64,000 nt of DNA, taken from contig CAWUJT010000003.1 of assembly GCA_963922715.1 (NCBI GenBank), positions 7,055-71,054 of the forward strand. The letters are read 5' to 3'. Made by a program: the position numbers and the translations under genes. Position 1 is the first letter of the stretch, and every line of letters starts with the position of its first letter. Source of the stretch: CAWUJT01 sp963922715 (GTDB taxonomy: Bacteria; Pseudomonadota; Alphaproteobacteria; Rhodobacterales; Rhodobacteraceae). Shown in pieces: positions 44,533 through 52,626 of this stretch. The notes under the pieces were generated by a model. It did not search any database. It was given only the letters and a program-made list of their open reading frames with translations, and was not told the origin of the DNA.

Positions 44533-44567
44533 AACATGATTTTCTTCTTAGACCTCAGGGATACTGG

Positions 44568-44768
44568 ATGCTTGAACGGTTTTTAAGTGGTAAGAATTTA
44601 CTAACTTATCTGTACCTTAAAGATAAATTTCTTGTTCCCATCGTTATGGCAGCTGGCTTTTTGCTCATGGCGGCAGTGATACTCTTTTTCGAAATATGGT
44701 TTCGCACGGAAGATAACTTCAAATCTTTGGGATACTATCGCGCAGAAATTTATATGCAACTCCAGTAA
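44568..44768 (+). CDS. Small single-helix membrane protein of unknown function
   Basis: 66 residues with one long hydrophobic helix (FLVPIVMAAGFLLMAAVILFF, about 21-42) between charged ends; the C-terminus is RTEDNFKSLGYYRAEIYMQ. AGGGA lies about 8 bases before the ATG. AT-rich, like the following small gene, 17 bases downstream. No family recognised. Confidence 0.5.
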   Translation: MLERFLSGKNLLTYLYLKDKFLVPIVMAAGFLLMAAVILFFEIWFRTEDNFKSLGYYRAEIYMQLQ

Positions 44769-44785
44769 GGAGCAAAAGCCGATCA

Positions 44786-44962
44786 ATGACGATTCATGCA
44801 AAAATAAATTCTGGTCAAGATTTCTGGCTCCGAACTGAATTTCCCCATTTTTACGCTGTCACTGATAAAGACATTTGTATTGAAGTATTTGAACGCGAAG
44901 ATGCTGAAGCCCTCAAAGCAGCTTTAGTAGCATTTGACAAATGCACCCTTTCAACAGAATGA
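44786..44962 (+). CDS. Small acidic protein of unknown function
   Basis: 58 residues, soluble, with a composition like a short beta-alpha unit: FWLRTEFPHFYAVTDKD then EREDAEALKAALVAFDK. AAGGAG lies 13 bases before the ATG, rather far. Too short for common length cut-offs. It probably shares a transcript with the preceding 66-residue membrane protein and converges on the HDAC-like gene. Confidence 0.4.
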   Translation: MTIHAKINSGQDFWLRTEFPHFYAVTDKDICIEVFEREDAEALKAALVAFDKCTLSTE

Positions 44963-44984
44963 ACGTATGAAACAGAGGTAGGCT

Positions 44985-46136
44985 TTAGCCCATCAACCAG
45001 GACACGCGCTCAACCACCTCTGAGCGCAGAGGCCCAGGCCGCGGCGGGTCGCGCAGAGTGCTGAGCCAATGGGGCGCAGGGCTTTTCTGACGCGTCGGTG
45101 TGTCCCAGCGCAAAGCGGTCAAGACACCCTCTGCCGCATAAGGCAAGTGATCTGGAATGTCTTGGCCTGACAAGATCCCCCATACCCCTGTCCAGAGCCG
45201 CCCTACGGACCAAGGGTTATATCCCCCGCCCCCCAGCACCAACAGGCGCGGCGTCGCATCACGCAGCGTATAGACCAGGCTCCAATGGGCGTTGTTGGAC
45301 AGGGCAAGCCTAGACAGCGGATCCTCTTCGACCGCATCGGCCCCACATTGCACCACAAGCGCATCAGGATCAAATTTCTCAATCAAGGGGACAATCAAAC
45401 GCTCTTGGACATGGTGAAATTCCGTGTCATTAAAGCCCCTTGGCACCGGCAGATTATAGGTTTGACCGAGGCCACGTTGGGTGAGTGCCCCTGTGAAAGG
45501 CCAGCGCTTTTCCTCGTGCACAGAAATCATAAGCACGTCAGGGTCTGCGTTGAAAGCATGTTCGACACCATCGGGATGGTGCGCATCAATATCGACATAG
45601 GCAATACGCCGCACACCGTTGCGCCGCAGCGACAGGATCGCCAAGACGGGATCATTGAGGTAGCAAAATCCATTGGCGCGATCCGGCATCCCGTGATGCG
45701 TACCGCCGCCGGGATGATAAATGCGCCCGCCCGCCCGCAACAATTCCCCGGCCAGCAAAGAAGCCCCGGCCGCCGTGGCCGGACGCCGCCACATCTCTGC
45801 ATATATCGGATTGGCTGTTGTCCCAAGACCGTGGCGCTTGCGAACCTCTGCGGTCACGGATTGTTGGACCTCTGCATCTTGAAGCGCCTCCAGATAAGCT
45901 TGCGTATGCCAAATCTTCAGCGCATCTGCCTTGGCACGCGGTGACGGCAGATACGTCTCTGGCGGCAACCAGCCCAGCGCGCGGGACAAATCCATCACCG
46001 TGCTCACGCGCGGAATGCGCAACGGGTGCCAAGCACCATAGCTTGAGTCGCGATAGATTTCCGATCCGATAAAGCGTGTCAAAATGTTGCCCGTGGGGTT
46101 ATTGCATAGGAAGGTCGGTGTGACCTCACCTTGCAT
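44985..46136 (-). CDS. Histone deacetylase family amidohydrolase (AcuC-like)
   Basis: 383 residues. Zinc amidohydrolase fold: PGGGTHHGMPDRANGFCYLND near 140-160, metal ligands in DIDAHHPDG near 175, and GGGGYNPWSVGR near 320. Bacterial members deacetylate polyamines or small substrates, or acetyl-CoA synthetase (AcuC). The ATG has no clear ribosome site. Divergent from the DUF1178 gene. Confidence 0.87.
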   Translation of the reverse strand: MQGEVTPTFLCNNPTGNILTRFIGSEIYRDSSYGAWHPLRIPRVSTVMDLSRALGWLPPETYLPSPRAKADALKIWHTQAYLEALQDAEVQQSVTAEVRKRHGLGTTANPIYAEMWRRPATAAGASLLAGELLRAGGRIYHPGGGTHHGMPDRANGFCYLNDPVLAILSLRRNGVRRIAYVDIDAHHPDGVEHAFNADPDVLMISVHEEKRWPFTGALTQRGLGQTYNLPVPRGFNDTEFHHVQERLIVPLIEKFDPDALVVQCGADAVEEDPLSRLALSNNAHWSLVYTLRDATPRLLVLGGGGYNPWSVGRLWTGVWGILSGQDIPDHLPYAAEGVLTALRWDTPTRQKSPAPHWLSTLRDPPRPGPLRSEVVERVSWLMG

Positions 46137-46225
46137 CTAGGTCGACTTACGCACTCTGTTAATGTATTTGCATCTTCTGTGTGACAGATTATTTAAAAGA
46201 GAAATATGAGGCAATCGAGCGCAAG

Positions 46226-46636
46226 ATGATCCGCTATACCCTTTCTTGTACCAATGGTCACAGCTATGACAGCTGGTTTCAGTCGGCTGAAGCCTATGAC
46301 ACATTGGCAGAAAAGAAAATGATCCAATGCGAAATATGCGGCGCGCAAGATGTTTCAAAGGCCATGATGTCGCCGCAAGTGATGACGGCCCCTGCCCCCC
46401 TGTCCCAGGCTGCATCTCAGGACCAAAACGCCTTGCAAGAGTTACGTCGGCAGGTTGAAGAAAATGCTGACTACGTGGGCACAAACTTCGCCACCGAAGT
46501 GCGGGCCATGCATGAAGGCGATGAGACGTATCGCCCCATTTGGGGGGAGGCTGAGGTTTCCGAGGCACAGGCGCTCCTGGAAGACAATATACCCGTAGCC
46601 CCTTTGCCCTTCATCCCGCAGCGCAAGGTTAGTTGA
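46226..46636 (+). CDS. DUF1178 family protein
   Basis: 136 residues. The N-terminus MIRYTLSCTNGHSYDSWFQS and IQCEICGAQDVSKAMMSP show the DUF1178 zinc-ribbon-like cysteines; the middle is Ala/Gln-rich and the end helical. Function unknown. The frame is open to 46181, but similarity begins at 46226. Its stop shares a base with the modA start (TGATG), placing it in the molybdate operon. Confidence 0.85.
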   Translation: MIRYTLSCTNGHSYDSWFQSAEAYDTLAEKKMIQCEICGAQDVSKAMMSPQVMTAPAPLSQAASQDQNALQELRRQVEENADYVGTNFATEVRAMHEGDETYRPIWGEAEVSEAQALLEDNIPVAPLPFIPQRKVS

Positions 46637-47397
46637 TGCGCGTCAAAGCCTGGGTTTGGGGTTTGTTGCAGGTTTTTGTTGTTGTTTTTCCCATGTCCCT
46701 CTGGGCTGAGACGAGGCTGCGGGTTTTTGCAGCGGCCAGTCTGAGTGGTGTCCTGGAGGCTGTTGTGGACACCGAGTGTTGCGGTGATGTGCAACTGACC
46801 TATGCCGCTTCTGGCACGCTTGCGCGTCAGATTGAGGCCGGTGCCCCCGCAGATGTGGTGATCTTAGCAAATGATGACTGGATGCAGTGGCTTGTGGGGC
46901 GAGACCTGGTGCGTGATCCACGCGTGATCGCCAGCAATGGCCTGGTGCTGGTGTCCGCAGATCCCACACCGCTTGCACTTACCCCAAAGGCTTTGGCCAT
47001 ACGGCTTGGGGAGACAGGGCGCATCGCCTTGGGCGACCCGCGGTTTGTACCCGCCGGGCGCTATGGGGAGGCCGCCTTGCGCGGACTTGGACTTTGGGAG
47101 ACCCTTGATGAGCGCAAGGTGCTGACACAAAGCGTGCGCGGCGCGCTTGCGTTTGCACTGCGCGAGGAAGTGATGCTGGCGGTGATCTATGCCTCTGACC
47201 TGCAGGCAGCACCTGGTCTGACAAAACTCGCGGATTTGCCGCTGCCGGACTCTGTTGGTCCTATCGCTTATCCCGCTGCGCCCATAAACGGTGCCTCCGA
47301 TCAGGCTGGGGTCTTCATTGCTTTTCTGCTGAGCCCTCAAGGCCAATCGGTCTTAAAACGCCATGGCTTTCACCCCCCGCGTGACAGACAGCCATGA
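46636..47397 (+). CDS. modA: Molybdate ABC transporter substrate-binding protein
   Basis: 253 residues. A signal peptide ends near SLWAE; the mature protein begins LRVFAAASLSGVLEAV, the usual ModA start, with YAASGTLARQIEAGAPADV and the C-terminal SPQGQSVLKRHGF. Binds molybdate or tungstate in the periplasm. ATGA overlap with modB. Confidence 0.92.
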   Translation: MRVKAWVWGLLQVFVVVFPMSLWAETRLRVFAAASLSGVLEAVVDTECCGDVQLTYAASGTLARQIEAGAPADVVILANDDWMQWLVGRDLVRDPRVIASNGLVLVSADPTPLALTPKALAIRLGETGRIALGDPRFVPAGRYGEAALRGLGLWETLDERKVLTQSVRGALAFALREEVMLAVIYASDLQAAPGLTKLADLPLPDSVGPIAYPAAPINGASDQAGVFIAFLLSPQGQSVLKRHGFHPPRDRQP

Positions 47398-48089
47398 CCG
47401 TGCCGCCTGAAACCTTTGGCGTGCTTTGGCTGTCGCTCAAGGTTGCAGGGGTTGCAACCGTGGTGACACTGCCCATCGCTGTGTTTGTGGCCTATGCTTT
47501 GGCACGGTGGACATTCCCCGGACGCAGCCTTTTGAACCTTGTCGTCTTGCTGCCCTTGGTGTTGCCGCCGGTCGTCACAGGATACTTCCTGTTGATCGTG
47601 TTTGGCGCAAAAGGCGTTTTGGGCGCGCCTTTGGCAACGCTGGGGATCACTTTCGCGTTTCAATGGACCGGGGCCGCTTTGGCCGCTGGGATCATGGGAT
47701 TTCCACTGATCGTGCGCGCCATTCGGATGGCTTTTGAAGCGGTCGATCCAAAACTGGAAGAAGCCGCAAAAACGCTCGGTGCGGGGCCTTGGCGCGTCTT
47801 TGTAACGGTCACCTTACCGCTCAGCGCCCCTGGGGTGCTGACAGGCGCGGTGATGGGGTTTGCAAAAGCCCTAGGCGAGTTTGGCGCAACAATTACCTTC
47901 GTGGGCAATATCCCAGGCGAAACCCGCACATTGCCGTCTGCCATTTACACAGCGCTGCAAATCCCCGGAGAGGAAAGCAGCGTTTGGGTCTTGGTCGCGC
48001 TGAGCACAACCATCGCCGTGCTGGCTGTGGTCTTATCGGAGATCCTCAGCCGGTATGTCGCCGCAAAGATCGGGGTACGACATGCTTGA
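47394..48089 (+). CDS. modB: Molybdate ABC transporter permease
   Basis: 231 residues, five or six hydrophobic helices, with the EAA-type loop KTLGAGPWRVFVTVTLPLSAPG and the ModB signature EFGATITFVGNIPGET. Overlaps modC by 8 bases. Confidence 0.92.
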   Translation: MTVPPETFGVLWLSLKVAGVATVVTLPIAVFVAYALARWTFPGRSLLNLVVLLPLVLPPVVTGYFLLIVFGAKGVLGAPLATLGITFAFQWTGAALAAGIMGFPLIVRAIRMAFEAVDPKLEEAAKTLGAGPWRVFVTVTLPLSAPGVLTGAVMGFAKALGEFGATITFVGNIPGETRTLPSAIYTALQIPGEESSVWVLVALSTTIAVLAVVLSEILSRYVAAKIGVRHA

Positions 48090-49161
48090 GATCGATCTGC
48101 GACTGCCGCTTGACCGATTTGTTCTGGACGTGACGGCGGCAAGTCCTTCGGGGGCGACGATGGTTTTCGGTCCCTCTGGCGCTGGAAAATCCTCTTTGGT
48201 CAAAGCGATCGCCGGGCTTATTGCCGGCGTCGAGGGGCATATCCGCCTTGGATCGCGCGTCCTTCTTGACACGTCAAGCGGCCTCAATCTTCCGGCGCAT
48301 AAACGCCGCATTGGTTATGTCTTTCAAGAACCACGGCTGTTTCCGCATCTGAGCGTTGCCGCGAACCTGCGCTACGGTGCCCCCCATGGAACAGAGATCG
48401 CGGCCATTGCCAAGATGCTTGACATCACAGCCCTCCTGTCTCGCCGTCCCGGATTGCTATCGGGGGGAGAGGCCGCGCGCGTGGCCCTTGGGCGCGCCCT
48501 ACTGCGAACCCCTGATCTTTTGATCCTTGATGAGCCCTTGGCCGCGCTCGATCACAGTTTGAAAGCGGAGATTTTACCGTATTTGGAACGTCTGCGCGAT
48601 CATGGGGGTATCCCCATGCTCTATGTCACCCATGCGATAGAGGAGGTCTTGCGTCTGGGCACCACATTGATGATCCTGCGGGACGGTCAGATCAAACAGT
48701 TCGGGCCGGTTGCGAAGGTTCTGTCTGATCCGCAGGCCGCGCAAGACCTGGGGCCCCGCTTGGCCGGGGCGATTTTACCGGGCCAGACACAAGCACGCGA
48801 TCAGGGCCTGATGAGCGTCTCCACACCGGCCGGTCCGATCACTGTGCCCGATCCCGGCTTCCCGCTTGGGCGGCCGGTCCGATTGCGGATCATGGCGCAG
48901 GATGTGATTTTATCTGTCACGCGCCCAAAAGGTTTGAGTGCACTGAATATCCTCCCCGTCACCATAGAGACCCTGCATAGTGGTCCGCATATGGGTGTGA
49001 TGGTGCGCCTGGTCGCAGGCGGTGTGCCGCTTTTGGCGCGCATCACAAAACGCTCGGCCCAAGCGCTTGGGCTTGCGCCCGGGCAAAACATTTATGCAGT
49101 TTTGAAAACGGTGTCCATTGCGCAGGACAATCTCGTGCAGCACATCACGCAAGATACCTGA
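48082..49161 (+). CDS. modC: Molybdate ABC transporter ATP-binding protein
   Basis: 359 residues. Walker A FGPSGAGKSS near 30, signature LLSGGEAARVALGRAL near 130, Walker B LLILDEPLAALD near 150, and a C-terminal TOBE (mop-like) domain that can bind oxyanion. Start at the ATG overlapping modB; the frame opens nine codons earlier. Last gene of DUF1178-modABC; its end overlaps the convergent NUDIX gene by 17 bases. Confidence 0.92.
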   Translation: MLEIDLRLPLDRFVLDVTAASPSGATMVFGPSGAGKSSLVKAIAGLIAGVEGHIRLGSRVLLDTSSGLNLPAHKRRIGYVFQEPRLFPHLSVAANLRYGAPHGTEIAAIAKMLDITALLSRRPGLLSGGEAARVALGRALLRTPDLLILDEPLAALDHSLKAEILPYLERLRDHGGIPMLYVTHAIEEVLRLGTTLMILRDGQIKQFGPVAKVLSDPQAAQDLGPRLAGAILPGQTQARDQGLMSVSTPAGPITVPDPGFPLGRPVRLRIMAQDVILSVTRPKGLSALNILPVTIETLHSGPHMGVMVRLVAGGVPLLARITKRSAQALGLAPGQNIYAVLKTVSIAQDNLVQHITQDT

Positions 49162-49822
49162 CACGGACGCGCGTCCCGCGATGATCCCAAAACGGCACAC
49201 CGGGTCTTTGTTGCCCGCGCAAATGCGCGCCAAGTTCGGCAAGGGCCAGTGTTGTGACATGTGGTAAATCCACGGCGTGTATCTGGGATAGCGGCACCCA
49301 AGCCAGGTTGGACAACTCACTCCCCGCCTGGGAGAAATCATCAAGGTCACAGGCAAGGTCATCCGCATTGACCATGAAAAATCTGGCATCAAAGCGGCGG
49401 GAGCGCCCCGGTGGTGTGATGGCCCGGAACATAAACCGAAGGGGCGCGGCATTCAAACCCGCCCCTTTGGGCCACCCTTTCCATCCTGGGGGCGTGCCTG
49501 TTATGCCTAAGCACAGGCCTGTTTCCTCCCACAGTTCACGAATGGCCGCAACGGCAAAGGGCTTTGGGGCGCACGTGGCCGCATGCCGAAGGCGTCGTGT
49601 GTCCTCTGATGACAGTGGAGAGCTTAACGGCACCTGTGCATCTTCGGCATCGATTGCCCCACCGGGAAAGACATATTTTGACGGCATGAAAGCCGCAGTC
49701 GCGCTGCGTTGTCCCAAAAGGACAGCTGGCCCCGCCTTGACATGCCGCACAACGATAACCGTTGCCGCATCACGAATGTCTGTCAGCCTGTCCATACCTG
49801 GGATTTTCTGTGCCAAAGCCAT
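49145..49822 (-). CDS. NUDIX hydrolase
   Basis: 225 residues from the chosen ATG. NUDIX box split by an insertion: PGGAIDAED near 55, then RELWEETGL near 95, with the Glu residues that bind Mg2+. The long spacer (about 30 residues) recalls the human NUDT19/RP2 type that acts on CoA esters. Starts at 49852 (TTG), 49822 and 49795 are all possible and none has a strong ribosome site. Overlaps the DUF983 gene upstream. Confidence 0.82.
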   Translation of the reverse strand: MALAQKIPGMDRLTDIRDAATVIVVRHVKAGPAVLLGQRSATAAFMPSKYVFPGGAIDAEDAQVPLSSPLSSEDTRRLRHAATCAPKPFAVAAIRELWEETGLCLGITGTPPGWKGWPKGAGLNAAPLRFMFRAITPPGRSRRFDARFFMVNADDLACDLDDFSQAGSELSNLAWVPLSQIHAVDLPHVTTLALAELGAHLRGQQRPGVPFWDHRGTRVRVRYLA

Positions 49823-50195
49823 GCAGGCGGTGCGCCCATTGAAAGGCGACAAAAGCCCCTTTGAGCCTTGGCAACAGATAAAACGTCAGACCAATGGCTA
49901 GACTGGAAAATACGCTCGCCATCACCCAGGGCGGAGGTTGAAACGCCGTAAATGTCATCAGCATGCCCGGTCCGATGACATGCCCCACAATCAGGATCGT
50001 CAGCCATGCGGGACCATCGTCAGAGCGGTGGTGGTGGAGCGCCGCGCCACAAGTCCCGCATATATCTTGCACCTTCAAATATCCCTGCATCATGTGACCC
50101 GCACCACAGGCGGGGCAACGCCGTCGCCACCCCCGCCATAAAGAGCGCCGCAGAGGACGATCCGGATCAATCGTTGTCTCAAAATTTTTATCCAT
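49770..50195 (-). CDS. DUF983 family membrane protein
   Basis: 141 residues. Two CxxC pairs (CPACGAG and ICGTCG) form a zinc-ribbon-like head, followed by two hydrophobic helices. DUF983 genes are common in alphaproteobacteria, some near cytochrome oxidase genes; function unknown. Overlaps the NUDIX gene. Divergent from the EF-hand gene with 171 bases between. Confidence 0.85.
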   Translation of the reverse strand: MDKNFETTIDPDRPLRRSLWRGWRRRCPACGAGHMMQGYLKVQDICGTCGAALHHHRSDDGPAWLTILIVGHVIGPGMLMTFTAFQPPPWVMASVFSSLAIGLTFYLLPRLKGAFVAFQWAHRLHGFGTENPRYGQADRHS

Positions 50196-50366
50196 ACTTT
50201 TTCAATAAAGGCGGACACACGCGTTCTGCAAGTCTTGCAGGCCATTGTGCAAGAGGGTGCTCAGATTTTTTGATCTTTTCCGACGGAAATCAAAACCTGA
50301 AACGTGAAAGGGTCAGATCGCAGGCAAAATCACCTGTGGCAGAACATCCAATCAGGAGAGATCACA

Positions 50367-50852
50367 ATGATGAAACATCACAAATCCCTTGCAACAAGTA
50401 TCCTCGCTTTGGCCGGTGGCCTTATGCTGATGGGCACTGTGGCGGCCTCTGCCGGTGGTCACCAATCGCCTGTATCATTTTCGGAGTTGGACTCTGATGG
50501 AAATGGCATGGTGACACGCGATGAACTCATGGCGCAGCAAGAGATACGCTTCAATGAACTCGATACCGATGGTGATGGTATGATCAGTGAAGAAGAATTG
50601 AAGGCCGAAGCCAATTCACGCGCTCAAGGCCGTGTCGAACAAGTTTTCAACAACGCTGATACCGATGGCGATGGGTCATTAAGCCAAGAAGAATTTGAGA
50701 CATTGGTGGCCAATCGTGACCGTAGTCCAGATGACATCATTGCCAGACTCGACACCAATGGCGATGGTCAAATCTCTCAAGACGAATATAACCAAGCTGT
50801 CGCAAACCGTCCAAAACCACCACGGGCGGGTGCATTACGCGGAAACAACTGA
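50367..50852 (+). CDS. Secreted EF-hand calcium-binding protein
   Basis: 161 residues. A signal peptide (to about residue 30, ...AASAGG) and four EF-hand loops: DSDGNGMVTRDE, DTDGDGMISEEE, DTDGDGSLSQEE and DTNGDGQISQDE. All keep the Asp/Gly/acidic-12 pattern, so all should bind Ca2+. AGGAG stands eight bases before the ATG. First gene of a set with an ECF sigma factor, a membrane protein and a CnrX-like sensor. Confidence 0.88.
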   Translation: MMKHHKSLATSILALAGGLMLMGTVAASAGGHQSPVSFSELDSDGNGMVTRDELMAQQEIRFNELDTDGDGMISEEELKAEANSRAQGRVEQVFNNADTDGDGSLSQEEFETLVANRDRSPDDIIARLDTNGDGQISQDEYNQAVANRPKPPRAGALRGNN

Positions 50853-50898
50853 TGCCACCCAGGAGCGCGGATATGACAAGCGTTCCATCTCAGATCAC

Positions 50899-50931
50899 AT
50901 CTCGAAGCTATGGTGTACATGGCTTCGAGAT
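50899..50931. promoter_or_regulatory. 33-bp dyad between EF-hand gene and ECF sigma gene
   Basis: Perfect 10-base arms ATCTCGAAGC (50899-50908) and GCTTCGAGAT (50922-50931), with three further pairing bases inside each. A promoter-like TGTACA-N16-TATAAT (50914-50919 and 50936-50941) is embedded, so the dyad covers the -35 and spacer. There is no T-run, so it is more likely an operator or mRNA hairpin than a terminator. Confidence 0.5.
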
Positions 50932-50986
50932 CTGGTATAATCTTGGTTGCGAGCGTATTGTTTGGCAAAAGACACAAACCCGAGGT

Positions 50987-51598
50987 ATGCGTGTGCAGGA
51001 TACGCCAAACAATCCCCTTTCACACGGTATTGAGAAGCTCCCAGAGGGCGATTTAATGCACCTCTATGCCCAAGGTCATCCGCAGGCGGCAAAAGTTTTG
51101 ACGGAGCGCATCGCCCCGCGCATCCTGGCGTTTAGCGCGCGCCTGTTGGGCGGCGATCGGGCCGAGGCCGAGGATATCACGCAAGAGGTGATGCTGCGCC
51201 TGTGGAAAGCGGCAATCACGTGGGAGCGCGATGGTGCAGCACAACCAACCACCTGGGCTATCCGTGTGGCCAGTCGTCTGTGTATCGACCGCCACCGCAA
51301 AGCGCGCCGCACAACAACAGATCTCGATGCGGCCCCCGATCCCGTTGACCCTGCGCCCGGCGCGGAAGATCGCTTGCAACATGCCATACGCCTGTCGGCT
51401 TTGGATCAAGCTTTGGCCCTGCTGCCAGAGCGGCAACGTCTGGCGGTGATCCTCAGGCACATCGAAGGGTGGCGTAATCCTGACATCGCCGCGCATATGG
51501 AGATTACCGTTGAGGCCGTCGAAAGCCTCACTGCTAGGGGGAAGCGCGCCTTGACGGCGGCACTGGCCCCCAAAAAGAAGGAGTTGGGCTATGTCTGA
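50987..51598 (+). CDS. ECF-type RNA polymerase sigma factor
   Basis: 203 residues. Sigma region 2 is DRAEAEDITQEVMLRLWKAA and region 4 is LALLPERQRLAVILRHIEGW with a helix-turn-helix near the end. The start is uncertain: ATG 50873 has the best ribosome site (AGGAG, 7 bases) and gives 241 residues, but adds an unconserved N-terminus and runs through a dyad and a TATAAT promoter element; ATG 50987 or GTG 50993 fits the family length. Overlaps the next gene by 8 bases. Confidence 0.85.
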   Translation: MRVQDTPNNPLSHGIEKLPEGDLMHLYAQGHPQAAKVLTERIAPRILAFSARLLGGDRAEAEDITQEVMLRLWKAAITWERDGAAQPTTWAIRVASRLCIDRHRKARRTTTDLDAAPDPVDPAPGAEDRLQHAIRLSALDQALALLPERQRLAVILRHIEGWRNPDIAAHMEITVEAVESLTARGKRALTAALAPKKKELGYV

Positions 51599-52004
51599 CC
51601 GTAAAGAAGAAAACGCCCCGTTAGATGCCTTTTTCGCATCAGCCCAGCAAGAGCACACACGCCCGCTGCCCCCGACATTGGCCGCGCGTATCTTGCATGA
51701 GGCCGATAAAATCCAGTCGGGCGATTTCACCACGCCCGTGACATCTGGGGCAATGGTTGCCCCGCCCCCCTTTCATTGGTTTTCCGAGGTCAAAGCGGCG
51801 CTGGGCGGCTGGCGCGGGCTTTCAGGGCTTGGTGTGGCCATGCTTACCGGGGTTTGGATCGGCCTTGTCAATCCAAACTGGCTCCAGGATTTTTCCAACA
51901 CGGTGATGGTCACAGCTGAAAGCCAAGGGACAGACTTCAGTGAGGCGAACTACCTTTTTGAGACCGCCTTTTCGGCGCAGCTTGGTTTCGAGATAGGGAT
52001 TTAA
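51591..52004 (+). CDS. Single-helix membrane protein, putative anti-sigma partner
   Basis: 137 residues. A polar N-terminus of about 75 residues, one hydrophobic helix (GLSGLGVAMLTGVWIGLV) and a short acidic periplasmic end with ESQGTDFSEANYLFETAF. Lying between an ECF sigma gene and a CnrX-like sensor gene, with overlaps, it most likely forms the cytoplasmic-to-periplasmic link that restrains the sigma factor. No anti-sigma motif is recognised. Confidence 0.65.
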   Translation: MSDRKEENAPLDAFFASAQQEHTRPLPPTLAARILHEADKIQSGDFTTPVTSGAMVAPPPFHWFSEVKAALGGWRGLSGLGVAMLTGVWIGLVNPNWLQDFSNTVMVTAESQGTDFSEANYLFETAFSAQLGFEIGI

Positions 52005-52007
52005 GCG

Positions 52008-52529
52008 ATGTCCGAAAACCCGCAAAACACACCTGCTCAGACCTCTGCCAACCATGCGCCCTTGTGGATGAAGCTTCTACTTGCGGGCTCTTTGGGAGTG
52101 AATGTGTTGATTGCCGGGGCTGCCATCAGCCTGGCGATCCACACCACATACCCCGACACGACCAACCGCAAACCGCCCAAAGGCGATGCCCGGCTGGACC
52201 GGGAGTTTCGCAACATGACCCCTCTGGGGCGTGCCCTAACCGAAGATGATCGCAAGGCCATCGCACAACGCTTGCGCGATGATCGGCGGGGCATGATCGC
52301 GTTTCGACGTGACATGCTGGGGGTCGTGGTCGAGATGTCTGAAATTCTGTCTGCTGAGCCTTTCGACCGCGCGGCGATGGCGGCACTTTTGGCAACACAA
52401 AAAGAAAAGATCGATGGGTTCGTCACGCATGGTCAAACTGTGCTACTTGACTATTTGGAAACGATGAGCCTGGAGAACCGACGCGCTTTGGCAGAACGGT
52501 TGCAACAACCTGATTTTTCGCAACGGTAA
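52008..52529 (+). CDS. Periplasmic heavy-metal sensor-like protein (CnrX/ZraP superfamily)
   Basis: 173 residues. An N-terminal membrane anchor (LLLAGSLGVNVLIAGAAISL) is followed by a helical hairpin domain with RMTP-like FRNMTPLGRAL and long Arg-rich amphipathic helices, as in CnrX, Spy and ZraP. In CnrYXH the membrane-tethered sensor controls an ECF sigma through an anti-sigma protein. Few His or Met metal ligands are visible, so the signal may not be a heavy metal. Confidence 0.7.
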   Translation: MSENPQNTPAQTSANHAPLWMKLLLAGSLGVNVLIAGAAISLAIHTTYPDTTNRKPPKGDARLDREFRNMTPLGRALTEDDRKAIAQRLRDDRRGMIAFRRDMLGVVVEMSEILSAEPFDRAAMAALLATQKEKIDGFVTHGQTVLLDYLETMSLENRRALAERLQQPDFSQR

Positions 52530-52626
52530 AGACGATCTAGATCTAGACTATCAGGTCTAAATAAACGTGACTTTATCGATACAACCAAATATTTCATGCC
52601 TTTGTCACATTTGCATCGTTATCGCG

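Noticed and set aside
51053..51733. 226-codon frame opposite the ECF sigma gene
   Set aside because: Antisense to conserved sigma regions 2 and 4.
52530..52626. Possible terminator between the CnrX-like and pilin-like genes
   Set aside because: Only a 5-bp stem (TAGAC/GTCTA) and no proper T-run.
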